64,000 nt of DNA from Verrucomicrobiaceae bacterium (lineage in GTDB: Bacteria > Verrucomicrobiota > Verrucomicrobiia > Verrucomicrobiales > Verrucomicrobiaceae). The notes beneath the pieces were generated by a model, which was not told the DNA's origin, made no database searches, and saw only the letters and a list, made by a program, of their open reading frames with translations. The stretch covers positions 496,001 to 560,000 of the forward strand of contig JABTUN010000003.1 of assembly GCA_015075365.1 (NCBI GenBank), written 5' to 3'. This document shows, piece after piece, positions 24,439 through 32,895 of the stretch. Both the position numbers and the translations under genes were made by a program. Each line of letters opens with the position of its first letter. Within the stretch, counting starts at the first letter, position 1.

Positions 24439-24919
24439 ATTGCATTCCTACTTCGTCACCGAGGTCAGTTGCACAGCCAACCCCAAATACGATCCGGCGA
24501 AGCCCCCCCAGCTTGAACTGGAAGATCTTCAGGTGGAGACGCGGGCCTGCCCACCCAAGACCAATGGCAACGAGGAGCAGGACATGTGGCGTCTTTTGCT
24601 GACCCTGCGCCAGAATGTGCCGCCGGAGAAAAACGCCCCCTACAACTTCTTCATTCTCATGCAGGGCTGGTTCAGCGTTCAGGCGGGTGCCTTTGTGCCG
24701 GAGCAGACGCCCCAGTTGGTGGAGACCACGGGCAGTTCCATCCTCTACGGCGTCGCACGGGAAATGCTGCGCAGCATCATGGCCACCGGGCCTTACCTGC
24801 CCCTGCTACTGCCGTCCGTCTCTTTCCATCCTGCTGCGCCTGCGATTCCCGAAAAAGAGGTCGTTAAAACCACAGAGCCCGCTCCCAAGAAGGTCAAGCC
24901 ACGCTTCGCCAAGAAATAG
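24413..24919 (+). CDS. SecB-like chaperone of TAC module
   Basis: 168 residues. The SecB pattern is clear: an N-terminal strand with YFVTEVSCTANPKYD, a central GWFSVQAGAFVP strand, and the C-terminal ILYGVAREMLRSIMATGPYL followed by PLLLPSVSF, equivalent to SecB's final helix and beta segment. A Lys-rich tail ends the protein. A SecB paralogue behind a toxin-antitoxin pair is the TAC arrangement (as in Mycobacterium tuberculosis HigB1-HigA1-Rv1957, and MqsRAC). By that family logic it would protect the antitoxin; loss of chaperone availability during infection would free the toxin. Confidence 0.8.
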   Translation: MKARVSPLELHSYFVTEVSCTANPKYDPAKPPQLELEDLQVETRACPPKTNGNEEQDMWRLLLTLRQNVPPEKNAPYNFFILMQGWFSVQAGAFVPEQTPQLVETTGSSILYGVAREMLRSIMATGPYLPLLLPSVSFHPAAPAIPEKEVVKTTEPAPKKVKPRFAKK

Positions 24920-24927
24920 TTTGAGCC

Positions 24928-26160
24928 ATGCCTCCCGCCGCTCCCTCCATCACCAATGCCGACGAGGCCAAAATCGTCGCCATGCTTGGCTCCGCGAGCC
25001 GCCGCTGGCTTTACATGGCACCGGGCGTTAGCCTTCCTCTCGCGCAGGCGATGGAGAGCCTATGGGAGCGTTTAGGCGGGGCTTCGGGCTCCGTCATCCT
25101 AGATGTTGACCCGGAGGTCTATCGGCTGGGCTACGGCACCGTTGAGGGCTTGCAGCGGCTTCAGGAGGCCGCAGCCCGTCACGGCACCCTCATCTGCCGT
25201 CACCAGGAGGGCGTGCGCATCGGCCTCGTCATCAGTGATGATCACACCCTCATCTTCACGCCGACGCCGCTTCTTATCGAGGCTGGTTCCACGCATGCTG
25301 ATCACCCAAACGCGATTGAACTATTCTCCGTGCCGGAAGCCGTCGCCCGTGATGTCGGTCTTGGGCCGCAGGGAGTGCAGGAGCAGTTGGTGGGGCTGGA
25401 CTCTGCTACTTCGACCGACATCGAGCAAACCAAGGCGGATCTCGCCAAGAACCCGCCGGTGAAGTTCGACATCGCCCGCAAGGTGCGCGTCTTCAATGCC
25501 CAGTTGGAGTTCGTTGAGTTTGAAATGGAGGGCTGCAATGTCTCCCGCCACACTGCCACCATCCCGCCCGAGCTGCTCGGCCTCGCTGAGGACGAGGATA
25601 TGCAGGAGCGCCTCCGTAGTTCGTTCAAAGTCATCGGGGATCGCGACATCAAGGACGAAAAGACCGGCCTATCCGAGAAGCAGCTTCAGAAAAAGAAACA
25701 GAGCATCATCAAGACCTACCTGCGCTCCGTGCCCGGATTCGGCATCGTCATCCGCCGCGATCTCAAGGAGGCGTTTGAAAAAGAGGTTGAGCAACTCCGT
25801 GCCAGCGTGGCCGCCTTCAAGAAACTGCTCACCCAGAATCTGGAGGCCGTGATCGCCGACAATGCCGCCCGCCTCACCGACCGTCTGCTGCCCTCCGTGC
25901 GAATAAGAATGCCCCGAGAGTGGGTCGGTTCATTGGGACTCAGCCCCAAAGACGATCTTGTGCGCTCCTTCCTGCATGAGCAAATCCTGCGCAGCTTTGG
26001 TAGCGCGGAGGATTTCGTTAAAGACATGGCCATCAACCTCACCTTCAAAGGCGTGACCTACGAGACCCTTTCGAACGAGGAGTTTCAGAAAGGGGCCAGC
26101 AAGCACTTCCCAGACGTGGTGATTCTTGATGAGTTCGATGCAGCCAAAGGAGCACACTAG
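24928..26160 (+). CDS. defence-operon protein of unknown function, possibly PLD-like
   Basis: 410 residues. Residues ~10-120 alternate helices and strands (LYMAPGVSLPLAQAMESLWE, SVILDVDPEVYRLGYG, GLVISDDHTLIFTPTPLLIE), reminiscent of the phospholipase D-like fold, but no HKD motif is present. The rest is helical and charged (LSEKQLQKKKQSIIKTYLRS) with two positions resembling DNA-binding helices. No family is recognised. It sits 8 bases after the SecB-like gene and 32 before the GmrSD-like gene in the same operon. Confidence 0.6.
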   Translation: MPPAAPSITNADEAKIVAMLGSASRRWLYMAPGVSLPLAQAMESLWERLGGASGSVILDVDPEVYRLGYGTVEGLQRLQEAAARHGTLICRHQEGVRIGLVISDDHTLIFTPTPLLIEAGSTHADHPNAIELFSVPEAVARDVGLGPQGVQEQLVGLDSATSTDIEQTKADLAKNPPVKFDIARKVRVFNAQLEFVEFEMEGCNVSRHTATIPPELLGLAEDEDMQERLRSSFKVIGDRDIKDEKTGLSEKQLQKKKQSIIKTYLRSVPGFGIVIRRDLKEAFEKEVEQLRASVAAFKKLLTQNLEAVIADNAARLTDRLLPSVRIRMPREWVGSLGLSPKDDLVRSFLHEQILRSFGSAEDFVKDMAINLTFKGVTYETLSNEEFQKGASKHFPDVVILDEFDAAKGAH

Positions 26161-26192
26161 CGACCTCTCAACACATCATTTTCAACCCGAGC

Positions 26193-27872
26193 ATGAGCTA
26201 CCTTCCCCAAAGCCTCTTCCGCATCACAGAACAGATCAATCAAACCCTCTTGCTGCCGCACATTCAGCGTCCTTTTGTATGGGACGAAGAGCAGATGATC
26301 CGGTTGTTCGACAGCTTGATGCGGAACTTCCCCGTGCAAACAATCCTGCTGTGGAAAACCAAAGACGAAATTCGTGTCAGGCGATTCATGGGGGCGATTG
26401 ATTGGGATGCGGAACTCCACAAGCTCTACGACTTGGACAAGAGTTCTCTGGGTGTCGAAAAGACGCTGGTTCTGGACGGTCAGCAGCGCATCCAATCGCT
26501 CTACGCCATCTTTCGCGGTGGCATCGGTGCGTCAGACGAGGATTTGCGGGTGGCCTACTTTGACATCACCTCGGGATTGCCCTCGGACGGCGAGGACATC
26601 CGTTATAAGCTCGTCTTCGCCAAAGAATCGCCCGGCCAGCAATTCTACCGGGTGCGTGATCTGATGGAGTCCGACAGAGAACGCAATGCAGAGGACATCT
26701 CAGAGCGTCTGAATGATGCCTTGGATGCTGCCAATGGGCAAGACAAGGAGCGTGAAAGGCGCGTCAGAAAGAATGTCTCCCAGCTCATCTCACTGTTGCG
26801 TGAGGACCGCCATTTCTACGCCCAGACGCTGGACGGGGTCGCGTGTCCTGCTGACTATCCATACTCTAACATCCTCAACATCTTTGTCCGCGTGAACTCG
26901 GGGGGCACGAAGCTCAGCCCGGCAGACCTGATGTTCGCGGCGATGAAAACAGACTTCACGGACGTGGAGGAGAATATCGAAGACACCGTGGAGATGCTCA
27001 GTTCCACCCAGCTCCCCTTTGAGCGGGATTTTGTGCTCAAATGCCTGCTCACGGCACTCAACCGTGGAGCAGGGGTGGACGTGCACAGGCTCCGCTCACC
27101 TGAGTTCATCACCGAACTGCGGACCAAGTGGGCGGCAGCAGAGGCAGCGTTTGAGCAGCTCACGGACTTCCTGGTTCAGGATTTGCGCGTCATCTCGCCC
27201 AGGATCATTTCCAGCTTCAACAGTTTGGTTCCCTTGTTTGACTACCTGTTTCATCATCCGAAGCCAGGACCGACCGACCGGGCCAGGATGAAAGCCTACT
27301 TCTACCGCGCTCAGATTTTGGGATGGTTCGGCAGTTCCACCGATTCGGTCATCAACCGAATGCACCTATTCGTTGCCAAAGGTGAGGGCCACGCATTCCC
27401 CCTTCGGGACATCAGCAGCTCATTTGGCTGGGATGAGAATCAAACCATCATTTCGGACGAGCGCCTCCAGACACCGAAACTTCGCCCCTTGTTCTTGAAT
27501 CTTGTGTATGTGGAGAAGTTTGGCGCGAGCCCCTTCCAGGTTCGCTACAAGGACAACGAACCTCAAATCGACCACATTTTCCCCCAGAGCCCTTTGCGGA
27601 CCAAGCTCAGTCTGCGCTCTGCCGAGATCAATCATCTTGGCAACCTCCGGTTCATCGGCGCACGCGATAATCTCAGGAAGCGTGCCGAGCTGCCCTCCAC
27701 CTATTTCAAAAGGCTGAAACTAGAAGGGGTGCCGATTGAAAAGCACCTGCTCGCTGAAGAGTTCATCACCAACCCCGACAGGCTCCAGTTTGACCTTCCA
27801 ACCTACGGACGTTTTCTGACGGCGAGGTTTGCGATCATCAAGCAATCAGTGCAATCCGTCGTTAACGTCTGA
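26193..27872 (+). CDS. GmrSD-type DUF262/DUF1524 nuclease
   Basis: 559 residues. N-terminal DUF262 domain: HIQRPFVWDEEQMIRLFDSL and the hallmark VLDGQQR (D95-R99), a ParB-like NTP-binding motif. C-terminal DUF1524 HNH nuclease: IDHIFPQSPL (D460-H461) with NHLGNLRFI and N-x-x-K further on. Both GmrS and GmrD functions are therefore on one chain, as in stand-alone type IV restriction enzymes against modified DNA. In this operon it may be the effector nuclease. It is 3 bases upstream of the methylase gene. Confidence 0.86.
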   Translation: MSYLPQSLFRITEQINQTLLLPHIQRPFVWDEEQMIRLFDSLMRNFPVQTILLWKTKDEIRVRRFMGAIDWDAELHKLYDLDKSSLGVEKTLVLDGQQRIQSLYAIFRGGIGASDEDLRVAYFDITSGLPSDGEDIRYKLVFAKESPGQQFYRVRDLMESDRERNAEDISERLNDALDAANGQDKERERRVRKNVSQLISLLREDRHFYAQTLDGVACPADYPYSNILNIFVRVNSGGTKLSPADLMFAAMKTDFTDVEENIEDTVEMLSSTQLPFERDFVLKCLLTALNRGAGVDVHRLRSPEFITELRTKWAAAEAAFEQLTDFLVQDLRVISPRIISSFNSLVPLFDYLFHHPKPGPTDRARMKAYFYRAQILGWFGSSTDSVINRMHLFVAKGEGHAFPLRDISSSFGWDENQTIISDERLQTPKLRPLFLNLVYVEKFGASPFQVRYKDNEPQIDHIFPQSPLRTKLSLRSAEINHLGNLRFIGARDNLRKRAELPSTYFKRLKLEGVPIEKHLLAEEFITNPDRLQFDLPTYGRFLTARFAIIKQSVQSVVNV

Positions 27873-27875
27873 CCC

Positions 27876-30800
27876 ATGACCGCCTACCCCAAACGCCTCA
27901 TCGAAGTTGATCTTCCTATCCGCCGCATCTCGGATCATGCGCGGCGGGAGAAGTCCATCCGGCATGGGCACATCTCCACGCTGCACATTTGGTGGGCGCG
28001 GCGACCGCTGGCGGCGTGTCGTGCGGTGCTCTGTGCCTCGCTGTGGCCGGACACGGCTCCGGGGGCAGGCGATGCGCCCTGCCCGCCGCCCTTCCTGGCG
28101 GCATCTCGGGCGGTCATGCTTGCATGGGCACCGTATGAGCGGCAGGCGCTGCTGGGGGCGGAGTCCCGACCCCGCTTCGAGAAGGCGCGGCAGAAGCCCG
28201 AGCACTTCGATGACCCCCTGGAAGTCCGCCACGCTCTGCTCGACTTCATCGCAGACTTTGCCAACTGGGAGAACTCCACCATCTCCGCCTACCTGGACAC
28301 CGCCCGCTACCTCACCGCTGTAGCGCATCGGGCGCTCACCGAGCCAGAGTTCATGCTCAGTGAGGAAGAGATCGCCAGCCATCTGCGCGATACCAAGACC
28401 GCCATCGCCGACTGGCCTAAGCCGCTCGTGGTGGACCCCTTTGCAGGTGGAGGTTCCATCCCGCTAGAGGCCCTGCGCGTGGGCGCGGATGCCTTTGCTT
28501 CCGATCTCAATCCCATTCCCGTCCTGCTCAACAAGGTCGTGCTGGAATACATCCCGAAATACGGCCAGCGCCTCGCCGACGAAGTGCGCAAGTGGGGAGC
28601 GTGGATCAAAGAACAGGCCGAGAAGGAACTCGCCGAGTTCTACCCCAAGGACCCGGACGGAGCCACTCCCATCGCCTACATTTGGGCACGCACGATTCGT
28701 TGCGAAGGACCTGGGTGTGGGGCTGAGGTGCCTTTGATTCGCTCGCTATGGTTGGCAAAAAAAGATAATCGCTCTGTCGCATTGCAACTTACTGCGAACC
28801 CAGAGACCAAGCGGGTTGATATTCGGGTTATAGCAAAGCAGAAAGGAAAATGGGTTGATCAGTGTGATGAAAGCTTAGTTTGCGAGAAACCGAAGTTCGA
28901 TGGAACTGTGAAACGAGGTTCGGCGACATGCCCGTGCTGTGGCTACACAACGCCCGTCACAAGCGTCCGCATTCAGCTAAAGGCTACAAAGGGTGGAGCA
29001 AGAAATGCACGACTGATGGCTGTTGCCACGACGAAGAGCACGGTTGTTGGCAGGTTCTACAGGACAGAGCGTGATTTTGACCATCAAGTTTTCAAGAGGG
29101 TTGACGAATGCTTGTCGCGCCTCGGAAAAGACGAGTTCAATCTCACAGCTGTTCCCGACGAACCCATTACTTTGGATGGAAGCCACAGGATCGTGAAAAT
29201 GTTGATATACGGTGCGGCGACATGGGGCGACTTTTACACGGCTCGGCAAGCACTCGCTCTCGCGACGCTTGCTCGACATGTTCGCACTGCGCCGATACTG
29301 GCAGCGGTCGGAAATGATCGTGGGTTTGAATCAGCGATCCGAACCTCACTTGCTTTGTCGGTGGATAAAGTGGCGGATCTTGCAAATAGCTGCTGCCGTT
29401 GGGAGCCAGTTGCAGAGTGTCCGAGGCAGTTGTTTGCACGCCAAGCCATTCCAATCGTGTGGGATTTTGCTGAAGGCATCCCAATTGGTGACTCTAGCGG
29501 CGCATTTAGCATCATGATTGATCGCTATGCTCATGTCTTGGAAGCCGTCGGAAGTAATTGGCATGTTGGACATGCTGAGAAGTGTTCGGCAACCGAGCAC
29601 TCGCTTCCCAATGATGCCGTTCAGGCTATGGTCACAGATCCCCCTTATTACCACGCAATCGCATACGCTACGCTTGCTGATTTTTTCTATCCATGGTTGA
29701 AACGAATGTTGGGAAGCTCTTTCCCAGAACTTTTTTCAACCGTTGACGTCCCAAAGGCTGAAGAAGTAATCGTTGACCTTCCGCACGCCGAGAATCGAGC
29801 GCAGAAAGACATCGCATTTTACGAAAGGAAGCTCACCCAGGCCTTTGCGGAAGGAAGAAGGGTGGTTACGCCGAGCGGAATTGGAACAATTGTTTTTGCC
29901 AGCAAAACGACCGCAAGCTGGGAAGCTATTCTTCAGGCAGTGGTTGATGCGAATTGGGTAATCACTGGTTCTTGGCCCATTGACACTGAAATGGAAACTA
30001 GGGTAGCTGCGCAAGGTCAGGCTAGGCTTGGTTCAAGCGTGCATCTCGTTGTTCGTCCCCGTGAAGACGAGAACGGCAACGTGCGTGAGGATGAAGTGGG
30101 CGACTGGCGCGATGTATTGCAAGAGCTGCCCAAACGCCTTCACGAATGGATGCCACGGCTGGATGCAGAGGGTGTCGTGGGCGCGGACGCCATCTTTGCC
30201 TGCCTGGGGCCTGCCTTGGAGGTCTTCTCCCGCTACAGCCGCGTGGAGCGTGCCAGTGGCGAGCAGGTGACGCTGAAGGAATACCTGGAGCACGTCTGGG
30301 CCGCTGTCTCGCGCGAGGCGCTGACGATGGTCTTCAAGGACGCGGATGTCTCCGGCTTTGAAGAAGACGCGCGCCTCACGGCCATCTGGCTCTGGACCCT
30401 CTCCACCGCCGCGCAGGGCAAGGACATGGCTTCCAAGGTGAATAATCGACTCAACGAAGGCGAGGACGAAGACGATGCGGCTGAGGACGACGAGGACGAA
30501 GGCTCTGGCAGCAAGAAGAAGGCAAAGCTGAAGGGCTTCTACCTCGATTACGATGCCGCGCGGAAGATCGCCCAAGGCCTCGGCGCGCACTTGGAGGACA
30601 TGAAGGACGTGGTGGAAGTGAAGGGCGACACCGCCCGTCTCCTGCCCGTGGCCGAGCGCACCGCCCGCCTCTTCGGCAAGGCCGACCCCACCGCCGCTGC
30701 CGCCCCGAAAAAGAAGAAGGTCGATGCCCAACTCAAACTCGACCTCTTCGCCGAACTCACCAACGCCCCCGCAGGCGAAGCCGAAACCGTCTGGGAAGAA

Positions 30801-31034
30801 AAGACCATCACCAAGGTGGGCGACACGACGCTGGACCGCGTGCATCAAAGCATGATCCTCTTTGCCGCCGGACGCAGTGAAGCGCTCAAGCGCTTCCTCG
30901 TGGACGACGGAGCCGGCAAAGACCCCAAATTCTGGCGTCTCGCCCAAGCCCTCAGCGCCCTCTATCCCCCCAAGACCGAGGAAAAACGCTGGGTGGACGG
31001 CGTGATGGCAAGGAAGAAGGGACTGGGGGTGTAG
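27876..31034 (+). CDS. DUF1156 DNA adenine methylase
   Basis: 1052 residues. The N-terminus has the DUF1156 signature (IRRISDHARREKSIRHGHIS, LHIWWARRPLAACRAVL). AdoMet motif I is DPFAGGGSIPLEALR (near 186) and motif IV is TDPPYYH (near 588), the order of an amino-methyltransferase. Between them are CPCCGY-type cysteines that may bind zinc. An acidic linker (DEDDAAEDDEDEGSGSKKK) lies near residue 865. DUF1156 methylases with DUF499 ATPases mark a known defence family. Bases ~28722-30050 are clearly AT-richer than the rest of the gene (see findings). Expected role: marking self DNA. Confidence 0.9.
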   Translation: MTAYPKRLIEVDLPIRRISDHARREKSIRHGHISTLHIWWARRPLAACRAVLCASLWPDTAPGAGDAPCPPPFLAASRAVMLAWAPYERQALLGAESRPRFEKARQKPEHFDDPLEVRHALLDFIADFANWENSTISAYLDTARYLTAVAHRALTEPEFMLSEEEIASHLRDTKTAIADWPKPLVVDPFAGGGSIPLEALRVGADAFASDLNPIPVLLNKVVLEYIPKYGQRLADEVRKWGAWIKEQAEKELAEFYPKDPDGATPIAYIWARTIRCEGPGCGAEVPLIRSLWLAKKDNRSVALQLTANPETKRVDIRVIAKQKGKWVDQCDESLVCEKPKFDGTVKRGSATCPCCGYTTPVTSVRIQLKATKGGARNARLMAVATTKSTVVGRFYRTERDFDHQVFKRVDECLSRLGKDEFNLTAVPDEPITLDGSHRIVKMLIYGAATWGDFYTARQALALATLARHVRTAPILAAVGNDRGFESAIRTSLALSVDKVADLANSCCRWEPVAECPRQLFARQAIPIVWDFAEGIPIGDSSGAFSIMIDRYAHVLEAVGSNWHVGHAEKCSATEHSLPNDAVQAMVTDPPYYHAIAYATLADFFYPWLKRMLGSSFPELFSTVDVPKAEEVIVDLPHAENRAQKDIAFYERKLTQAFAEGRRVVTPSGIGTIVFASKTTASWEAILQAVVDANWVITGSWPIDTEMETRVAAQGQARLGSSVHLVVRPREDENGNVREDEVGDWRDVLQELPKRLHEWMPRLDAEGVVGADAIFACLGPALEVFSRYSRVERASGEQVTLKEYLEHVWAAVSREALTMVFKDADVSGFEEDARLTAIWLWTLSTAAQGKDMASKVNNRLNEGEDEDDAAEDDEDEGSGSKKKAKLKGFYLDYDAARKIAQGLGAHLEDMKDVVEVKGDTARLLPVAERTARLFGKADPTAAAAPKKKKVDAQLKLDLFAELTNAPAGEAETVWEEKTITKVGDTTLDRVHQSMILFAAGRSEALKRFLVDDGAGKDPKFWRLAQALSALYPPKTEEKRWVDGVMARKKGLGV

Positions 31035-31041
31035 ATTTATT

Positions 31042-31809
31042 ATGGCAACGGAAAGCGATATTCATCCTGGAGATTTGGTTTCGGCTGTGGCGCACTGGCT
31101 GGAATTGGAGCAACTTTTCGGCAGGGAACGCCTATTGAATGAATCGTCTCTGAAACTTCCTATCCATCAATTCCTCGCATCTAACGCGAAGTTGGATCTA
31201 GATCTCGAAGTTCCTTATCCCGGTCTGCCCTCTGGTGCAGGTCAGGCTATCGACTTCTGTTTGAAACGATGGAAGGCTATCACCGCAACACCAGCAGCAG
31301 CACCAGCAGCAGCGCCAGCAGCAACACCAGCAGCAACACCAGCAACAACACCAGCAGCATGGGTTCACGTCATTGAGTCAAAGTTCGTCACGGACAAACG
31401 CTCTTTCCAGCAAGAGGTATTTGATGACTTAGTTCGACTCGAATGGGTAGAAAAGAGTGGCCAGAGCGAGCCTCTATGCCGTTGGTTAATTGTGGCAGGG
31501 AGAAAGGCTCACATGAAAAATAGGATTTTTAGTGTCCAAACAAATCCAGGTTCCGGATCGCAAAGAGTGAACACATTCGACCACATACTTGGGAAGACGA
31601 TTGGTGTTAAGCTCAATGTTCGAGTCGCTGACGAGACTCGGTCCGGTTTCCGCATGAAGTGGTCAAAGTCCGCGAAGGATTTAGGCTTGAAGAAATGGCC
31701 ACTAAGTTTTGACACAAAGCTTTGTGGCAAAGGAGAAACTACCAATTTTGAGTGTTATCTCTGGCGCGTTTTGAGTGTCGCCAATCGTGCGCTCAAAGAC
31801 ATCACCTGA
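31042..31809 (+). CDS. putative PD-(D/E)XK nuclease with low-complexity insert
   Basis: 255 residues, not assigned to a family. Residues D71 (AIDFCLKRW) and E112-S-K114 (WVHVIESKF) have the order of a PD-(D/E)XK nuclease core, with an upstream Glu (NESSLKLP, E34). Between the two motifs, residues 81-106 are a run of Ala/Pro/Thr encoded by a near-tandem repeat. Base composition is low in GC compared with neighbours. It starts 7 bases after the methylase stop, with a TTATTATGG start context. Function in the defence system is inferred from position. Confidence 0.6.
   Translation: MATESDIHPGDLVSAVAHWLELEQLFGRERLLNESSLKLPIHQFLASNAKLDLDLEVPYPGLPSGAGQAIDFCLKRWKAITATPAAAPAAAPAATPAATPATTPAAWVHVIESKFVTDKRSFQQEVFDDLVRLEWVEKSGQSEPLCRWLIVAGRKAHMKNRIFSVQTNPGSGSQRVNTFDHILGKTIGVKLNVRVADETRSGFRMKWSKSAKDLGLKKWPLSFDTKLCGKGETTNFECYLWRVLSVANRALKDIT
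31282..31359 (+). repeat. in-frame imperfect CCAGCAGCA/AACACCAGC tandem repeat
   Basis: About 78 bases of trinucleotide-phased repeat encoding Ala, Pro and Thr, lying between the two putative catalytic motifs of the host gene. Units are multiples of 3, mostly 12 bases, so copy-number change would not shift the frame. Confidence 0.8.
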
Positions 31810-31840
31810 GGATCGTATCGCTGAATCGCCTTCCGTCACG

Positions 31841-32860
31841 ATGAAAAAAGCCGCCTCCACGTCCAAACCCAAAGTCGCGCCACCCAAACCTTCCGCCAAG
31901 AAAACGGCGAAGGCAGGATCGTCCGCAGCCAAAGGGCTCAAGAGCCAGTCCATCCTGAAGATCGTCGAGAAGCTGATTGCTTTGATGAGCCATCCCAAGT
32001 CCGGCGTCAGCCCAGAGGAGATCGAGCGGTTCCGAGCCAAGGTGACCTCCATCTGGAACTACACGCCGACCGTGTGCGTGTTTGGCATGACCGGCGCAGG
32101 AAAGTCGAGCCTTTGCAACGCGTTGTTCGGCGACCATCTCTTTGAGACATCAGCAGTTCAGGCCTGCACCATGCAGCCGCAGGAACATACGGTGGAGTTT
32201 CACGATAAACGCAAGCTCACCGTGATTGACATGCCCGGAGTCGGAGAATCCGATGAGGCAGATGCCCGTTATCAGGCGCTGTATGAGGAGTCGGTGAAAA
32301 AGGCGGACCTGGTGCTCTGGGCTTTGAAGGCGGATGCTCGAAACTACGCGGCAGACCAGCGAACGTGGAAGCTGGTCGGCAAGCGCCTTGAAGAACTGGA
32401 GATCCCCGCCTTTTTCCTGTTCACTCAAGCAGACAAGACAGACCCCTCGGATTCTTGGAACAAAAAACGCAACGAGCCTGGGGAATCCCAGATGGGGCAT
32501 CTGCTATTGAAGCGCCAGCGGGTCGCCAAGGATTTCAAAGTGGCTGAAGAGTCGATTCTGTTTGTGTCGGCATCGAAGAACTACGGTTTACGGGAGCTGG
32601 TGCTGACCCTGCTTCTCGCCCTGCCCGATGAAAAAAAAACGGGGTTTCTGGAGTCCACCCGATCCGAAAACCGAAGCGAAGACGCTCAAAAAGCAGCCAG
32701 CAAGGGCTTTTGGAATAGCATCTTAGGCTGGTGCAAGGAGTCGGCAGCAAGCGTTGGCAAGTTCCTCTGGGAGAACCGCAAAGAGGTTATCGAAATTGCG
32801 GGAATGGTAGCCGCAATCATGCTTAAAGTTTCAGGCTCCAGAAGACCTCGAAAGGGGTGA
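31841..32860 (+). CDS. Era/dynamin-like GTPase with C-terminal hydrophobic segment
   Basis: 339 residues from the ATG at 31841; a GTG 66 bases upstream is in frame but overlaps the previous gene by 35 bases. Lys/Pro/Ala-rich N-terminal 35 residues, then G1 FGMTGAGKSSL (82-90), G3 VIDMPG (130-133), G4 LFTQADK and G5 VSASKN, the pattern of 50S-binding/YfjP-type GTPases. Near the C-terminus WENRKEVIEIAGMVAAIMLK may sit in the membrane. GTPases of this type are common defence-island effectors or sensors; the role here is inferred. Confidence 0.78.
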   Translation: MKKAASTSKPKVAPPKPSAKKTAKAGSSAAKGLKSQSILKIVEKLIALMSHPKSGVSPEEIERFRAKVTSIWNYTPTVCVFGMTGAGKSSLCNALFGDHLFETSAVQACTMQPQEHTVEFHDKRKLTVIDMPGVGESDEADARYQALYEESVKKADLVLWALKADARNYAADQRTWKLVGKRLEELEIPAFFLFTQADKTDPSDSWNKKRNEPGESQMGHLLLKRQRVAKDFKVAEESILFVSASKNYGLRELVLTLLLALPDEKKTGFLESTRSENRSEDAQKAASKGFWNSILGWCKESAASVGKFLWENRKEVIEIAGMVAAIMLKVSGSRRPRKG

Positions 32861-32895
32861 GTGTATGGCTTTGATTTCGGAGCTTGTTCCAAATC

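Noticed and set aside
31282..31359. Phase-variation frameshift tract
   Set aside because: Repeat units are multiples of three bases, so copy-number change would not switch the frame.
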